A DNA stretch of 41,102 nt from G020350405 sp964513655 (GCA_964513655.1 CAZENQ010000020.1:1-41102), one strand, 5' to 3'. Shown: positions 8,739 through 17,564, counted from the stretch's first letter. Made by a program: numbers and translations. Notes: generated by a model not told the origin, from the sequence alone.

Positions 8739-9857
8739 ATGGCTTCTATAGATTATCAGGTACCTCAAAAGGGTGATCTTCGGCTGATAATACAGGGTAG
8801 ATTGGACGTCGAAAGTACCACCCCGCTCTGGAGCCAGGCGCTGAAGAAACTCGCCGAAACCAAACCGGAAACGTTGGTTGTCGACGTCAATGCCGTAGAC
8901 TACTGTGACGGGACCGGCATCGGCCTCCTGCTCGAGCTTAGACGCACACAGCAGGAAAATAATCGCCGGATTCAAATAGAGGGGCTAAAGCCGGAGTTTC
9001 AGCAACTTATGACCCTGTTCGATCCGGGCCAGATAAGTAAGCCTTTAGCGGAGAAGCTTTCATTTGGAAGATTTATAAAAAGAGCGGGCCAGTTAGGCTT
9101 TAAGACTTGGGATGATTTGCGCACACAGATAAGTTTTTTAGGTGAATTGGCCGTAAAATTTCTTGCTGCTGTTTTAAAGCCCGGATCTATACGCTGGACG
9201 GACACATTTTTGCTTGCGGAAAAAAGCGGTGCTGATGCGGTTGGTATTACGTGTATGCTCGGTTTTTTGATAGGCTTGATCCTTGCATTTCAATCAGCGA
9301 GAGGCATGGAACAATACGGTGCCCAGATTTACGTGGCAGACCTTGTTGCACTTGTGCTTTTCCGCGAACTCGGTCCGTTGATTACCGCTATTATCTTTGC
9401 CGCCAGAAGCGGTTCGGCCTATGCTGCTGAACTTGGTACAATGAAGGTCAACGAGGAAATTGATGCGATGACGACCATGGGATTAGACCCGGTAAAGTTT
9501 TTGGCCGTTCCACGGATGATTGCGGGTTTATTTATGATGCCGCTTTTGACTATGTTCAATCTCCTGTCTGGATTAATAGGATGTGGATTGGTTATGCTTT
9601 CACTCGGTTTTCCTCCCGTAACTTTTCTAAATCGGATTCAGAATGCAACAAGCTTGGGAGATTTCACGGGAGGCATGGTTAAAACGCTGGTTTTTGGCAT
9701 GCTGGTTGCCGGTATAGGTTGTTTGAGAGGCCTGCAGACAGGCACAGGAGCAAGTGCTGTTGGAGATTCAGCCACCCGGGCGGTTGTTACTAGTATTATT
9801 GCCATAGTTGTAGTAGATGGTGTTTTTGCTGTGGTTTATTTTTTCCTTGGAGTTTAG
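8739..9857 (+). CDS. mlaE: STAS-MlaE fusion: permease of an Mla-type lipid ABC transporter
   Basis: A 372-residue protein. Residues 1-100 are a STAS domain (LVVDVNAVDYCDGTGIGLLL), with threonine where anti-sigma antagonists have the phosphorylated serine. Residues about 145-372 are a MlaE permease with the family core RELGPLITAIIFAARSGSAY and EELGTMKVNEEIDAM-like region, and four or five membrane helices. In the Mla family this subunit forms the inner-membrane channel that moves phospholipids between inner and outer membranes. E. coli has the STAS partner as a separate protein (MlaB); here it is fused. First gene of a four-gene operon, followed 7 bases later by the ATPase. Confidence 0.9.
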   Translation: MASIDYQVPQKGDLRLIIQGRLDVESTTPLWSQALKKLAETKPETLVVDVNAVDYCDGTGIGLLLELRRTQQENNRRIQIEGLKPEFQQLMTLFDPGQISKPLAEKLSFGRFIKRAGQLGFKTWDDLRTQISFLGELAVKFLAAVLKPGSIRWTDTFLLAEKSGADAVGITCMLGFLIGLILAFQSARGMEQYGAQIYVADLVALVLFRELGPLITAIIFAARSGSAYAAELGTMKVNEEIDAMTTMGLDPVKFLAVPRMIAGLFMMPLLTMFNLLSGLIGCGLVMLSLGFPPVTFLNRIQNATSLGDFTGGMVKTLVFGMLVAGIGCLRGLQTGTGASAVGDSATRAVVTSIIAIVVVDGVFAVVYFFLGV

Positions 9858-9864
9858 CGAGGTT

Positions 9865-10620
9865 ATGAAAACCGATTCTGAGACTGTAATTCGAGTTGAG
9901 GACCTTACAGCCGGCTATGGTGATGTTGTGATAATCGATAACATTAACTTTGAAGTCAAAGCTGGTGAAGTATTTATAATTTTAGGAGGTTCCGGCTGCG
10001 GCAAGAGCACGCTCTTGAAACATATGATCGGTCTGCTGCCGCCCGTTAAGGGTGAAGTTTTTATAGAAGGTAAGGAAATAGTATCAGCAGTAGGTCAGGA
10101 AAGGGTAGACATTCTCCGCAGAATAGGTGTCATGTATCAAAACGGGGCTCTTTTCGGCTCGATGAGTCTCATGGAGAATATCTGCCTTGTTCTGGAGGAA
10201 TTCACGGACCTGCCACGTGAGGCCATGGAGTTTATCGCGGAAATGAGGTTGAAAGTGGTTGGCCTGCAGGGCAGTTCTCATAAGATGCCCGCCGAGCTCA
10301 GCGGCGGTATGAGAAAAAGGGCCGCCATCGCCAGGGCTATGGCGCTTGACCCTAAAATATTATTTCTGGATGAGCCATCCGCCGGTTTGGACCCGATTAC
10401 CTCATCACAATTAGATGATTTAATAATAGAGCTATCTAATAGTCTGGGTTTTACATTTGTGATAGTGACACATGAATTACCCAGTATATACAAAGTTGCA
10501 GACAGGGTTGTAATGCTTGATATAAATACCAAATCTATTATTGCTACCGGCAAGCCTGATTACTTGCGCGATAAAAGCGATAATGACTGGGTAAGGCAAT
10601 TTTTTAGCAGGGAATCATGA
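9865..10620 (+). CDS. mlaF: Mla-type lipid transporter ATP-binding protein
   Basis: A 251-residue ABC ATPase. Walker A GGSGCGKST is at about residues 41-49, the signature LSGGM at 145-149, Walker B ILFLDEP at 165-171 and the H-loop histidine at about 203 in VIVTHELPS. It would power the MlaE permease at the cytoplasmic face of the inner membrane. I start it at ATG 9865 (MKTDSETVIRVEDL), 7 bases after the mlaE stop, rather than at the in-frame 9817, which would overlap mlaE and add an unrelated hydrophobic leader. The GCGAGG before the start can serve as ribosome binding site. Confidence 0.92.
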   Translation: MKTDSETVIRVEDLTAGYGDVVIIDNINFEVKAGEVFIILGGSGCGKSTLLKHMIGLLPPVKGEVFIEGKEIVSAVGQERVDILRRIGVMYQNGALFGSMSLMENICLVLEEFTDLPREAMEFIAEMRLKVVGLQGSSHKMPAELSGGMRKRAAIARAMALDPKILFLDEPSAGLDPITSSQLDDLIIELSNSLGFTFVIVTHELPSIYKVADRVVMLDINTKSIIATGKPDYLRDKSDNDWVRQFFSRES

Positions 10621-10683
10621 CTCCAAATTTTAGCTTTTTAAATACTGTTTAAAAAAAGAAGGTATTATATACGGGAAAGAAAG

Positions 10684-11529
10684 ATGAGTACGAAACCGAA
10701 TTATTTCAAAATAGGCCTGTTTATTATTGTAGCAAGTACTTTAATTGTAATCACTGTTGTAATCTGGGGGGCGGGGCTTTTCACGCGAGATAAGATTTAT
10801 TTTGAGACATATTTTGACACCCCCGTTACGGGTCTGGACCCTGGTGCCGCGGTTGAATTTAGAGGGGTTCAGATTGGGCAGGTGGAAAGGATAGGTTTTG
10901 TAGGAACGGAGTATGATTTATCGGTGGATCCCGCGAGATTTTCCAAGTATGAGAATTATGTGAGAGTTTTATGCTCTCAAGATAGAGACAAGACTCAAAA
11001 AGGAAAGCAACGTACAGATGTAGAAAGGGCGGATCGTTTAGCCATAATGATACATCGGGGTTTAAGACTCAGGCTTTCAACAAACATACTCACCGGACAG
11101 GGGTTTTTGGAAGGGGATTTTTTGGACCCCAACCGCTTTCCAGTTCTGGATGTTATATGGGAACCCGAATATCTGTATGTTCCTTCGGCTCCAGGGGAGT
11201 TCTCCACTATAAAGGATTCGGTGGATAGCATTCTTAGCAAGCTGGAAAAAATAGATACCGAGAAGATAGGCCTTGAGATTGAACGGATTCTCGTCACTGT
11301 GCAGGAGGCAATACGTGATGCTAATGTCCCGGCGGTCACGGCACAGTTGAAGGACACCTTGGAGCGTATTGATAAACTAATAGCAAGTGGCAGACCCGGC
11401 GTTGAACAATCTCTTGAAAACTTAAGAGACGTCTCAGCCAATCTTAAGGACTTAACTGAAACTTTAAAGCGGCACCCATCTGAAGCAATTTTCAGTCAAC
11501 CGCCGCCAAAATCGGAGGCCTTCAAATGA
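10684..11529 (+). CDS. mlaD: MlaD-family (MCE domain) lipid-binding protein
   Basis: A 281-residue protein anchored by one N-terminal helix (about residues 9-31). The MCE domain follows from about 38, with the typical YFDTPVTGLDPGAAVEFRG and VQIGQVERIGF. The remainder is helical and likely forms the periplasmic tail. MCE proteins assemble as hexameric rings carrying lipids across the periplasm. The start follows mlaF by 63 bases and has a GGGAAAGAAAG purine stretch before it. The stop overlaps the next start (ATGA), so the last two genes are coupled. Confidence 0.9.
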   Translation: MSTKPNYFKIGLFIIVASTLIVITVVIWGAGLFTRDKIYFETYFDTPVTGLDPGAAVEFRGVQIGQVERIGFVGTEYDLSVDPARFSKYENYVRVLCSQDRDKTQKGKQRTDVERADRLAIMIHRGLRLRLSTNILTGQGFLEGDFLDPNRFPVLDVIWEPEYLYVPSAPGEFSTIKDSVDSILSKLEKIDTEKIGLEIERILVTVQEAIRDANVPAVTAQLKDTLERIDKLIASGRPGVEQSLENLRDVSANLKDLTETLKRHPSEAIFSQPPPKSEAFK

Positions 11530-12161
11530 AACCTAAATTAACCAAATCATTGCTTTACTTTAACCTGATTGTCTTGGCAATTATCCTCTCAGGATGTGGC
11601 GTCGACCCGCACAGCAGGCATTACTATATCTTGGACGCCACACGTCGGGCCGCACCAGCCAAAACCGAAGGTGAAATCATCCTTGAGGTGCAGAGGTTCA
11701 CGACAGATTCCACATTTGCCTCAAAGAAACTGGTTTACCGCAAAACTGAGTTTGAATACGAATCAGACTTTTACGATGAGTTCTTTGTATCACCGGCCGC
11801 AATGCTTACCGAAAAAAGCCGCAATTGGCTCGCACAGTCAGGCCTTTTTGCCAGGGTACTTGACCCCGGAAGTTATACAAAGCCGACCCACACCTTGCAC
11901 GCCAATATAACCGCCCTTTATGTTGACGTCCGGGACAAGAAATCACCGGCGGCCGTGATACAAATGCGTGTCTTCCTCACACCCCAGCAGCCGGCAGAAA
12001 AATTAATAATCTTGGCTGAAACTTACAACGCCTCCGTTGACGTGGAGTCTAATACCGCAGAGGCCTTCGTCCAGGGCTTTAACCGCTGCCTTGAGCAGAT
12101 TCTCACCGATTTGGAAAATGACCTCCAACAAGAGTTCCAATCGTCTGCAGAGAATTCGTAG
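11526..12161 (+). CDS. ABC-type transport auxiliary lipoprotein (PqiC/LptE-like, DUF330 type)
   Basis: A 211-residue protein. The N-terminus has a hydrophobic segment ending in the lipobox LSGC (cysteine at about residue 24), so it should be lipid-anchored. HYYILDATRR followed by GEIILEVQRFTTDS, and later FVSPAAMLTEKSRNWLAQSG, match the ABC transport auxiliary family that accompanies MCE proteins in PqiABC-type systems. It probably links the MlaD ring to the outer membrane. It overlaps mlaD by 4 bases and ends the operon at a strong hairpin. Confidence 0.8.
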   Translation: MKPKLTKSLLYFNLIVLAIILSGCGVDPHSRHYYILDATRRAAPAKTEGEIILEVQRFTTDSTFASKKLVYRKTEFEYESDFYDEFFVSPAAMLTEKSRNWLAQSGLFARVLDPGSYTKPTHTLHANITALYVDVRDKKSPAAVIQMRVFLTPQQPAEKLIILAETYNASVDVESNTAEAFVQGFNRCLEQILTDLENDLQQEFQSSAENS

Positions 12162-12167
12162 CTGTTC

Positions 12168-12202
12168 CGCAAATCCTTATTGGCTGTTTTTAAGGATTTG
12201 CG
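12168..12202. terminator. Bidirectional hairpin terminator between convergent genes
   Basis: CGCAAATCCTT (12168-12178) and AAGGATTTGCG (12192-12202) form a perfect 11-bp stem with a 13-base loop containing TTTTT. It lies just after the lipoprotein stop and overlaps the last codons of the convergent dehydrogenase gene. Confidence 0.7.
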
Positions 12203-13331
12203 TCAATTCATCGTCGGTCAAGGTGATTGGATTGCCTTTCATACTGCTCGACTTTCGGCACTTCGCCACCACCGTTGGCAAATCTTCTTCCTTCAGTCCT
12301 GACTCGCCCAGCCTTGGCACCCTTAACGCCGAGCAAAGCTCCTGGACCCACGCTACACCATCGGACGCTTGAGCCGTTGCCATCCCCGTCAGAAGGCCGG
12401 CGATTTCATCATACCGGACCAGTGCCGCCGAATCCGCCGCACGCTCCTGCAGCGCACGCACATTGGCCTCCATAACATAAGGCAGGAGCCTCGCGCATAT
12501 CACCCCATGGGCCGCATGAATCATCCCGCCCAATGGCCCCGCAAAACCGTGCACCGCCCCTAATCCTGCGTTGGCCAGCGCCAGTCCACTGAATAGACTC
12601 GCCGCCGCCATATCTTCACGTGCCGCCTCGTTGCTGCCGTCTTCGTATGCCTTTCGCAACGAACGCCCCGCCCGCCTCAGTCCCTCCCGGCAGATACCAT
12701 CTGTTAGCGGATTGCCTTTCCTGCAGACATAAGCTTCCATCAATTGAGTCAGCGCGTCCAGACCCGTGCTGGCAGTCAGCGCCGGCGGCATCGAATAAGT
12801 CAATTCCGGGTCAACCACGGCCGCCCTCGGCAGCATCAACGCGCTCCGCATGCTCACTTTCACATCATGTTCAGGCACCCCTAACACCGCGTTACGAGTC
12901 ACTTCAGCCCCTGTCCCCGCCGTCGTTGGAATCGCGATATGTGGTGCCGCACGCTCAGTCAATGCTTGACCGCGACCGACAACTTCCAGATAGTCCTCTA
13001 ATTCCCCGCTGTTCGTCAGCATCGCCGCCACCGCTTTACCGGTATCAATCGCGCTTCCGCCCCCTATGCTGATTACCAAATCGCACCTCCCCCGGCGTGC
13101 TCGCTCCACCGCCGCCTTCGCTATGGCTGTAGTCGGCTCACCGCCCACATTAAATGTGATGCACTTTATCCCCTCCTTGTACAGCTGTTCAAGGACCGGC
13201 TCCGCCCGTTCAACAGTTCGACCGGTTACAACGATAGCGATGTTCCCCATCTCCGCCGCTAAGAGCCCTGCTTCCTCAATTGTACCCCGACCGAAAATAA
13301 TCCGGCCCGCGGTTGCGAATTCAAACCTCAT
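12177..13331 (-). CDS. Iron-containing alcohol dehydrogenase family protein
   Basis: A 384-residue group III (iron-dependent) alcohol dehydrogenase. The NAD(P)-binding motif GGGSAIDTGK is at about 90-99 and PTTAGTGAEVT at 135-145. Metal positions are D192 in GLDALTQLMEAY, H261 in AVHGFAG and H275 in AAHG; the usual histidine four residues after D192 is a glutamine here, a change also seen in a subgroup of the family. The substrate is not predictable. I start at ATG 13331 because AAGGGGCAGC precedes it; the longer frame to 13394 would overlap the upstream gene. It follows the monooxygenase-fold gene by 31 bases, probably one operon. Confidence 0.88.
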   Translation of the reverse strand: MRFEFATAGRIIFGRGTIEEAGLLAAEMGNIAIVVTGRTVERAEPVLEQLYKEGIKCITFNVGGEPTTAIAKAAVERARRGRCDLVISIGGGSAIDTGKAVAAMLTNSGELEDYLEVVGRGQALTERAAPHIAIPTTAGTGAEVTRNAVLGVPEHDVKVSMRSALMLPRAAVVDPELTYSMPPALTASTGLDALTQLMEAYVCRKGNPLTDGICREGLRRAGRSLRKAYEDGSNEAAREDMAAASLFSGLALANAGLGAVHGFAGPLGGMIHAAHGVICARLLPYVMEANVRALQERAADSAALVRYDEIAGLLTGMATAQASDGVAWVQELCSALRVPRLGESGLKEEDLPTVVAKCRKSSSMKGNPITLTDDELTQILKNSQ

Positions 13332-13362
13332 GCTGCCCCTTGTCTTGTCCAAAATGCCCCGA

Positions 13363-13671
13363 CTAACCCCAGCCCCGCTCATCAGGAAACACATTACTGT
13401 ACTTGATACTGCTCCGCGGCTCCGCCATCATGTCTGCCACAATATCACGCCATCTCTTGTAATGTGTTGTCTCCTTGTGACGCGCAGGGTCCTCCGCCGT
13501 CCGATACACCTCCACTAATACAAATCGCGCAGGGTCATCTTGTTGTTGGATAATGTCGAATCGCGTCACCCCCGCCTCCTGAACACTCTTGCGGGCGTTT
13601 TCAACCGTCGCCGCGCGGAACGCCTCAACCGCATCAGCCTTAACGTGCGCAAAAACATGAACTATAAACAT
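13363..13671 (-). CDS. Antibiotic biosynthesis monooxygenase (ABM) domain protein, YgiN/LsrG-like
   Basis: A 102-residue dimeric alpha-beta barrel protein. The order FIVHVFAHVKADAVEAFRAA, RFDIIQQQDDPARFVLVEVY and HKETTHYKRWRDIVADMM is that of the ABM family, which includes the quinol monooxygenase YgiN and the autoinducer-2 isomerase LsrG. Start is ATG 13671, with GGAGG 5 bases upstream; the longer frame to 13734 lacks this. It is the first gene of a two-gene unit with the iron alcohol dehydrogenase, suggesting metabolism of a small carbonyl or quinone-like compound. The exact reaction is unknown. Confidence 0.8.
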   Translation of the reverse strand: MFIVHVFAHVKADAVEAFRAATVENARKSVQEAGVTRFDIIQQQDDPARFVLVEVYRTAEDPARHKETTHYKRWRDIVADMMAEPRSSIKYSNVFPDERGWG

Positions 13672-13819
13672 AATCGCCTCCTTATAGCTTCCAACGTTCG
13701 GTCGAAGTGTACCAGATAATCTTGGCGATATCAACCTCGCTTCCGTCTGTGTTTAATAGCTCTGATGGCCTCTGCCATGCCCTCGATGCTTCTCCCCTCT
13801 TTACCCCCAATAAAAACTA

Positions 13820-13857
13820 ACGGGGCTTATACCGAACCTAATCTGTATAAGCCCCGT
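13820..13857 (-). terminator. Hairpin terminator of the LamG gene, copy A
   Basis: ACGGGGCTTATAC (13820-13832) and GTATAAGCCCCGT (13845-13857) form a perfect 13-bp stem with a 12-base loop. It follows the stop codon of the LamG gene by about 40 bases; on the minus strand it is followed by a T-rich stretch. The same hairpin, with compensating changes, lies after copy B and once more at 25063-25108. Confidence 0.75.
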
Positions 13858-13894
13858 GTTGGTGCTATATCATTCAAGCCAGTAAAATAAACAC

Positions 13895-16774
13895 TTACGG
13901 CCAGTAGTGTTGACTCATCCAGTTGTCTGCTAATATCCCGTAGTCGGCCATGTTCACAAACCTGCTGTTCACTGGCTCTGGGTCCGTCAGATTCGCATTG
14001 GACAGCACGGGCTTGTAAATTACTGCCCCGCATCCGTCATCCGTCGCCGTCAGGCCCGATGCATCGTCAAGTTTGTAGTGGTACGCCGGACAACAGGGGT
14101 CGGTCCCGGTCACGCCGCCGGTGTGAAGCCACGTCATCTCGTTTACGTCAAGGGTCCTGGCGAAGATGCGGATATCATCTAAATTCCCGAGGTAATAGCG
14201 GGAAGTGTCGCGTCCGCGACCAATCCAGAACTTCTCATCGAACTGTAGTAACGGCGGAAGGTCTATATACTGCCGTGCCGATGTAAGTGTCCCGCCGGCA
14301 GGTCCCGCATACAGGCTGCAGCCGCACGGGTCTACCGCCATAGCCATAAGCGTCCACTCACCGTCGGGCACGTCAAGACCGGAGCTGAACTGCCACGTCT
14401 TCGCAATCTGGTTCCAGCAGTAACCTACGCTGTCGCCTTTCGAGCCGCCGGCCAATTCCGTCGAATCCTCTACGCCTTTTTCACGGCACGTAATTATACC
14501 TACGTACGCCTCCTGCTCGCCCTTTCGCTGTGCCCACAGAGTTATCGACATGTTGTTAAGTCCAATCAGGCGGGGGTCGCAAACGTCAATTGTAATATTG
14601 GGGTCAAACCCCAGCGAACCGGTGCCTACGTGACCGCTCGTCCAGTTTGGACTGCCTGCGAGCATCGTAATTGTCCCATGCTGCGTCAGCGTCGGGAAGC
14701 ACCCGTCGGCTATTAGCCAGTCAGTCGACATGAAATTGACGTCCCAGAGGTCAACGTTACAATCCGGTTCACCGCCAGCGCCGGTGAAATCGCCAACCGC
14801 TTCGGATTCCGCAGGCCGGCATCGCGGCGGATAAAGCCTGATATCGTCAACGTAGATATATCCTGGGTCGGACATCGGCGAGCTCTGTTCTGTCTTATCT
14901 TGGCCGCCGATACCGATGGTGAACCTGTCAATCGCAGTCAGGTCCACGCCGCACGCGTCGAAGATACCCAAATCAATGTTCCACTCATCCCAGCTGTCGT
15001 ATCCCATCCAGTACGGGTTCGGGTGCACGACATAGCCTGTATTGCTGCTGGTGTCTTCTAATTCAATCCACGGTGTCGCCGCGTCCCATATCGGGGCGCC
15101 CTTTGAGGTCTGCGGTACCACCTGAGCATTGCACGGGTCGCCGCGCACGTACAGGAACAGCGCCTTGACCCCGCCGATTGTCCAGTCACTACCGATTGAA
15201 AGCTCAGAAAGGTCCTGAACGTCGAACCATGAGCCTGGGAACGCCCCACTGTGGCGGATATTCTCGAATTCCAGCTTCACCGCCTGGCTGCCCGGCACCC
15301 GAATCAAATTCGCGTCGTTCTCTTGCCAGATTTCTCCGTCACTGCCGTTCACCCAGTAGTCGTCCCATACGTTCCACAGGTCGGTCTGGTTCGTGTACGA
15401 CTCGAAGTCGTCCACTACAAGGAACAGGCCTACCTGGAACATCCACACGTCACCCGTGACTGTATGGGTCTGGCCGTTACTCAACTCATCCAAACGCCAG
15501 TAATACCTCTTGTTTGTGATAAGCTGTGGTACGGCATAGCTCACAGTAGCGACCGGCAGATTCGCCTCGAACTCCGCAGAGCTCGTCGTCGCATCTTCTA
15601 CCGACTGTGCATCGGTGCCAAAGTATAGCATGTGGCGCTCTGCTTCGGCGCCCGCTGTCCACTCAAGTGCCAGTCCTAAGAACTCTACATCACTCTCACC
15701 GTCTGCCGGGCTCGGGTCATACGCGTGGCCTTCCACTCTGAAGCTCCACACGTCACCTTCCCACGGAGGCGTAAGAGGACCGACGTAGCCGGTGTTCACC
15801 TCGGTTATCTTCCAGTAGTACGTCTTGCCTAACTCAAGCGGCCCCGCTGGTGTATACTCGCACGGATCTTGAGTGCTTTGGTAGATGCCCGTCGTATCGG
15901 TGTTATCTGCATTCGCCACTGCCGTCTCGTCGTCACCGAAGTAGACCTCGTGGTCGTCTGCGTATACGCCGGGCTTCCACGTCAACTGCGGGTTCTTCGT
16001 CACAAGCTCCGCGCCGTCCTCGGGACTCGGCTCGTATGCCTCTGTTGCCCAGTCCCACGCAAGTCGAACGTCGTCGACAAACGCCCAGCTGCTGCCGGGG
16101 TAATCGCCTGCCCACGGAGAACCTAACTTGATGCCTAATTTCTCACCGAGATAGCTCTTGCCTGTCTCAGCCACAAATGACACCGTCAGGTCATACTCCC
16201 AGTCGCTACGGCAGTCAGGCTCGCCTGCGCAGGATGCATGTTCATATCCAGTCACGACGTGCACCGTCTGCGAAAGTTCAATGTGACATACGTCGGGAGT
16301 GCACACGTCAGCCAGATAGTAGAACGACCCCCTGATGGGCTGCGTCCATCCTGCTTCGTCGTACCACGTCATGCCGTCGAACGTAAGCGTGTACTTGTAG
16401 CCCGCCGTGATGTCGGCGTCCGTAAGCTGAAAAATAAACGTACCATCGTCCATGTAGCAGACAGTATTGCCGTCCGGCACTACGAACCAGTCCTTGCATG
16501 TATTCTCTCCCGGCGGGCACGTACCGGGCCCGCAATTTACGTCCATGCCCGACCAGTCCGGGTTCGCAGCGCCTAACTCCGCGCCGCCGCTCCAGGCCAT
16601 CACGCCAGGGTACGGATCGTCTTCAGCGATGCCGCCATGGCAGCTGACCTGGTTGCCGTCGGCGTAATACTCAAAGCTGTAGTTGTTTACGTCGATGGTC
16701 GTCTGCGCCTGCACTGCAACGCTCAGACTAAGCACCAAAACAATAGAAATTAAAAAACCTGGTCTTTTACACAT
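13895..16774 (-). CDS. Secreted LamG surface protein with Fn3-like and dockerin-like motifs (copy A)
   Basis: A 959-residue exported protein. Start ATG 16774 follows AAGGAGGA; residues 1-24 are a signal peptide (FLISIVLVLSLSVAVQA). Then come an N-terminal carbohydrate-binding-like beta domain (to about 190), two Fn3-like repeats (about 220-440, each with GKTYYWKITEVNTG or KRYYWRLDEL), a DDFESY domain (about 445-640), a dockerin-like segment CNVDLWDVNFMSTDWL (about 665), a LamG/concanavalin-like domain (about 690-870, NMSITLWAQRKG to YLGNLDDIRIFARTL) and a final NMADYGILADNWMSQHYWP. The family is typical of Planctomycete surface or polysaccharide-binding proteins. It has its own promoter and a long structured leader. 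Confidence 0.85.
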   Translation of the reverse strand: MCKRPGFLISIVLVLSLSVAVQAQTTIDVNNYSFEYYADGNQVSCHGGIAEDDPYPGVMAWSGGAELGAANPDWSGMDVNCGPGTCPPGENTCKDWFVVPDGNTVCYMDDGTFIFQLTDADITAGYKYTLTFDGMTWYDEAGWTQPIRGSFYYLADVCTPDVCHIELSQTVHVVTGYEHASCAGEPDCRSDWEYDLTVSFVAETGKSYLGEKLGIKLGSPWAGDYPGSSWAFVDDVRLAWDWATEAYEPSPEDGAELVTKNPQLTWKPGVYADDHEVYFGDDETAVANADNTDTTGIYQSTQDPCEYTPAGPLELGKTYYWKITEVNTGYVGPLTPPWEGDVWSFRVEGHAYDPSPADGESDVEFLGLALEWTAGAEAERHMLYFGTDAQSVEDATTSSAEFEANLPVATVSYAVPQLITNKRYYWRLDELSNGQTHTVTGDVWMFQVGLFLVVDDFESYTNQTDLWNVWDDYWVNGSDGEIWQENDANLIRVPGSQAVKLEFENIRHSGAFPGSWFDVQDLSELSIGSDWTIGGVKALFLYVRGDPCNAQVVPQTSKGAPIWDAATPWIELEDTSSNTGYVVHPNPYWMGYDSWDEWNIDLGIFDACGVDLTAIDRFTIGIGGQDKTEQSSPMSDPGYIYVDDIRLYPPRCRPAESEAVGDFTGAGGEPDCNVDLWDVNFMSTDWLIADGCFPTLTQHGTITMLAGSPNWTSGHVGTGSLGFDPNITIDVCDPRLIGLNNMSITLWAQRKGEQEAYVGIITCREKGVEDSTELAGGSKGDSVGYCWNQIAKTWQFSSGLDVPDGEWTLMAMAVDPCGCSLYAGPAGGTLTSARQYIDLPPLLQFDEKFWIGRGRDTSRYYLGNLDDIRIFARTLDVNEMTWLHTGGVTGTDPCCPAYHYKLDDASGLTATDDGCGAVIYKPVLSNANLTDPEPVNSRFVNMADYGILADNWMSQHYWP

Positions 16775-17163
16775 TCTGTTCCTCCTTAAAAATAAAATAT
16801 TAAAAAACGTTCTTTGGCTATAAGCCAAAACTCACGTTGTCCTCGGCAACTGCGAACCTCCGTGCTACGAGCACGAATAACCTTCGCATATTTTCCATTA
16901 ATAATTCGCAACTGCTTCAAACAACTTCCAACAAAACAGGTCACAAAGGCCTTCACCTAACTTTGCACCTGCCTAAAAAACTTTTTTCAAGACCTGATTA
17001 TCTCCTCCTTCTTGGGCGTGTAGAGTAATCGAAGATAAACCTCACCACGTTGAGACCCCCCTAAGCTTTGCAACTCTCACACCGCACCTCCAGATACACA
17101 TCAATACTTCTACAAAAACTAAAACTTTCTAATCTTAAAGACCAATAATCCACATACTTCTCA
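16775..17163 (-). ncRNA. Structured 5' leader of LamG gene copy A, candidate attenuator RNA
   Basis: About 389 nt separate the predicted promoter from the start codon. Bases 16775-16941 are identical to 20436-20602 in the other copy. On the minus strand, GCGAA (16883-16887 reversed) pairs with TTCGC (16852-16856) around an inner hairpin CGTGCT-CGT-AGCACG (16861-16875). The TTCGCA segment can instead pair with a second TGCGAA at 16905-16910. A further stem pairs 16937-16948 with 16961-16971. An open frame of 26 codons starting MENMRRLF (16818-16898) ends inside the terminator hairpin. No known riboswitch class was recognised. Confidence 0.45.
16802..16829 (-). terminator. Terminator-like hairpin inside the leader, copy A
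   Basis: On the minus strand TTTGGCT-TAT-AGCCAAA (16829-16813) is followed by GAACG and TTTTTT (16807-16802), just upstream of the AAGGAGGA ribosome binding site at 16780-16787. Position and shape suit an attenuator. Confidence 0.5.
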
Positions 17164-17169
17164 CCCTTA

Positions 17170-17198
17170 TTTGTACCACCTTGCTGCAAAAATGTCAA
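17170..17198 (-). promoter_or_regulatory. Promoter of LamG gene copy A
   Basis: On the minus strand TTGACA (17198-17193) and TACAAA (17175-17170) are 17 bases apart. The same boxes with the same spacing are kept in copy B although the spacer sequence differs, which supports function. Confidence 0.6.
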
Positions 17199-17303
17199 GA
17201 AAAAATTTGCCCCAATCCCACATTTTTAGCTAAAATCGCCCAAAATCCGCAATTTTTGTCTCTGAAAGCCCTTACAAACATTAAATTTGCCTCAAAATAT
17301 CTA

Positions 17304-17333
17304 TTGCGACAACCACTTCACCATCTTGCGACA
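17304..17333. promoter_or_regulatory. Paired TTGCGACA motif upstream of copy A
   Basis: TTGCGACA occurs at 17304-17311 and 17326-17333, 22 bases apart (two helical turns), about 110 bases upstream of the -35 box. The pair is kept in copy B, and an inverted version lies at 29546-29582. It looks like a regulator site; the regulator is unknown. Confidence 0.4.
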
Positions 17334-17491
17334 GAACCCGCCCACCCGCAAAGAACGCCGGAAAGCCAATTTATGACGTTTTCGAATTTTACCTCGCTTT
17401 AAAAGCCCCGATAGGCGTGTACTAACTCCAGCTATGATAAAGACTTGCAAACTTATATCCGTGATTGAAACCTCATCCCCGCATAAAACGA

Positions 17492-17529
17492 ACGGGGCCT
17501 ATACCGAAACTAATCTGTATAGGCCCCGT
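17492..17529 (-). terminator. Hairpin terminator of the LamG gene, copy B
   Basis: ACGGGGCCTATAC (17492-17504) and GTATAGGCCCCGT (17517-17529) form a perfect 13-bp stem. Compared with copy A, one T-A pair has become C-G on both arms, a compensatory change that supports a functional hairpin. Confidence 0.75.
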
Positions 17530-17564
17530 GTTGGTGCTGTATCATTCAGCTCGCAAATGACCTT

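Larger units (their letters stand above)
13811..17333 (-). repeat. Tandem duplication, unit A (intact copy)
   Basis: Unit A consists of terminator hairpin, LamG gene, leader, promoter and TTGCGACA pair. It is repeated in the same order and orientation at 17483-20993. The offset is 3661 bases at the start codons and leader, 3672 at the terminators. Confidence 0.9.

Noticed and set aside
16775..17163. c-di-GMP (GEMM) riboswitch in the LamG leader
   Set aside because: Only a loose GTGCAAAG resemblance; the conserved core and paired stems of GEMM were not found.
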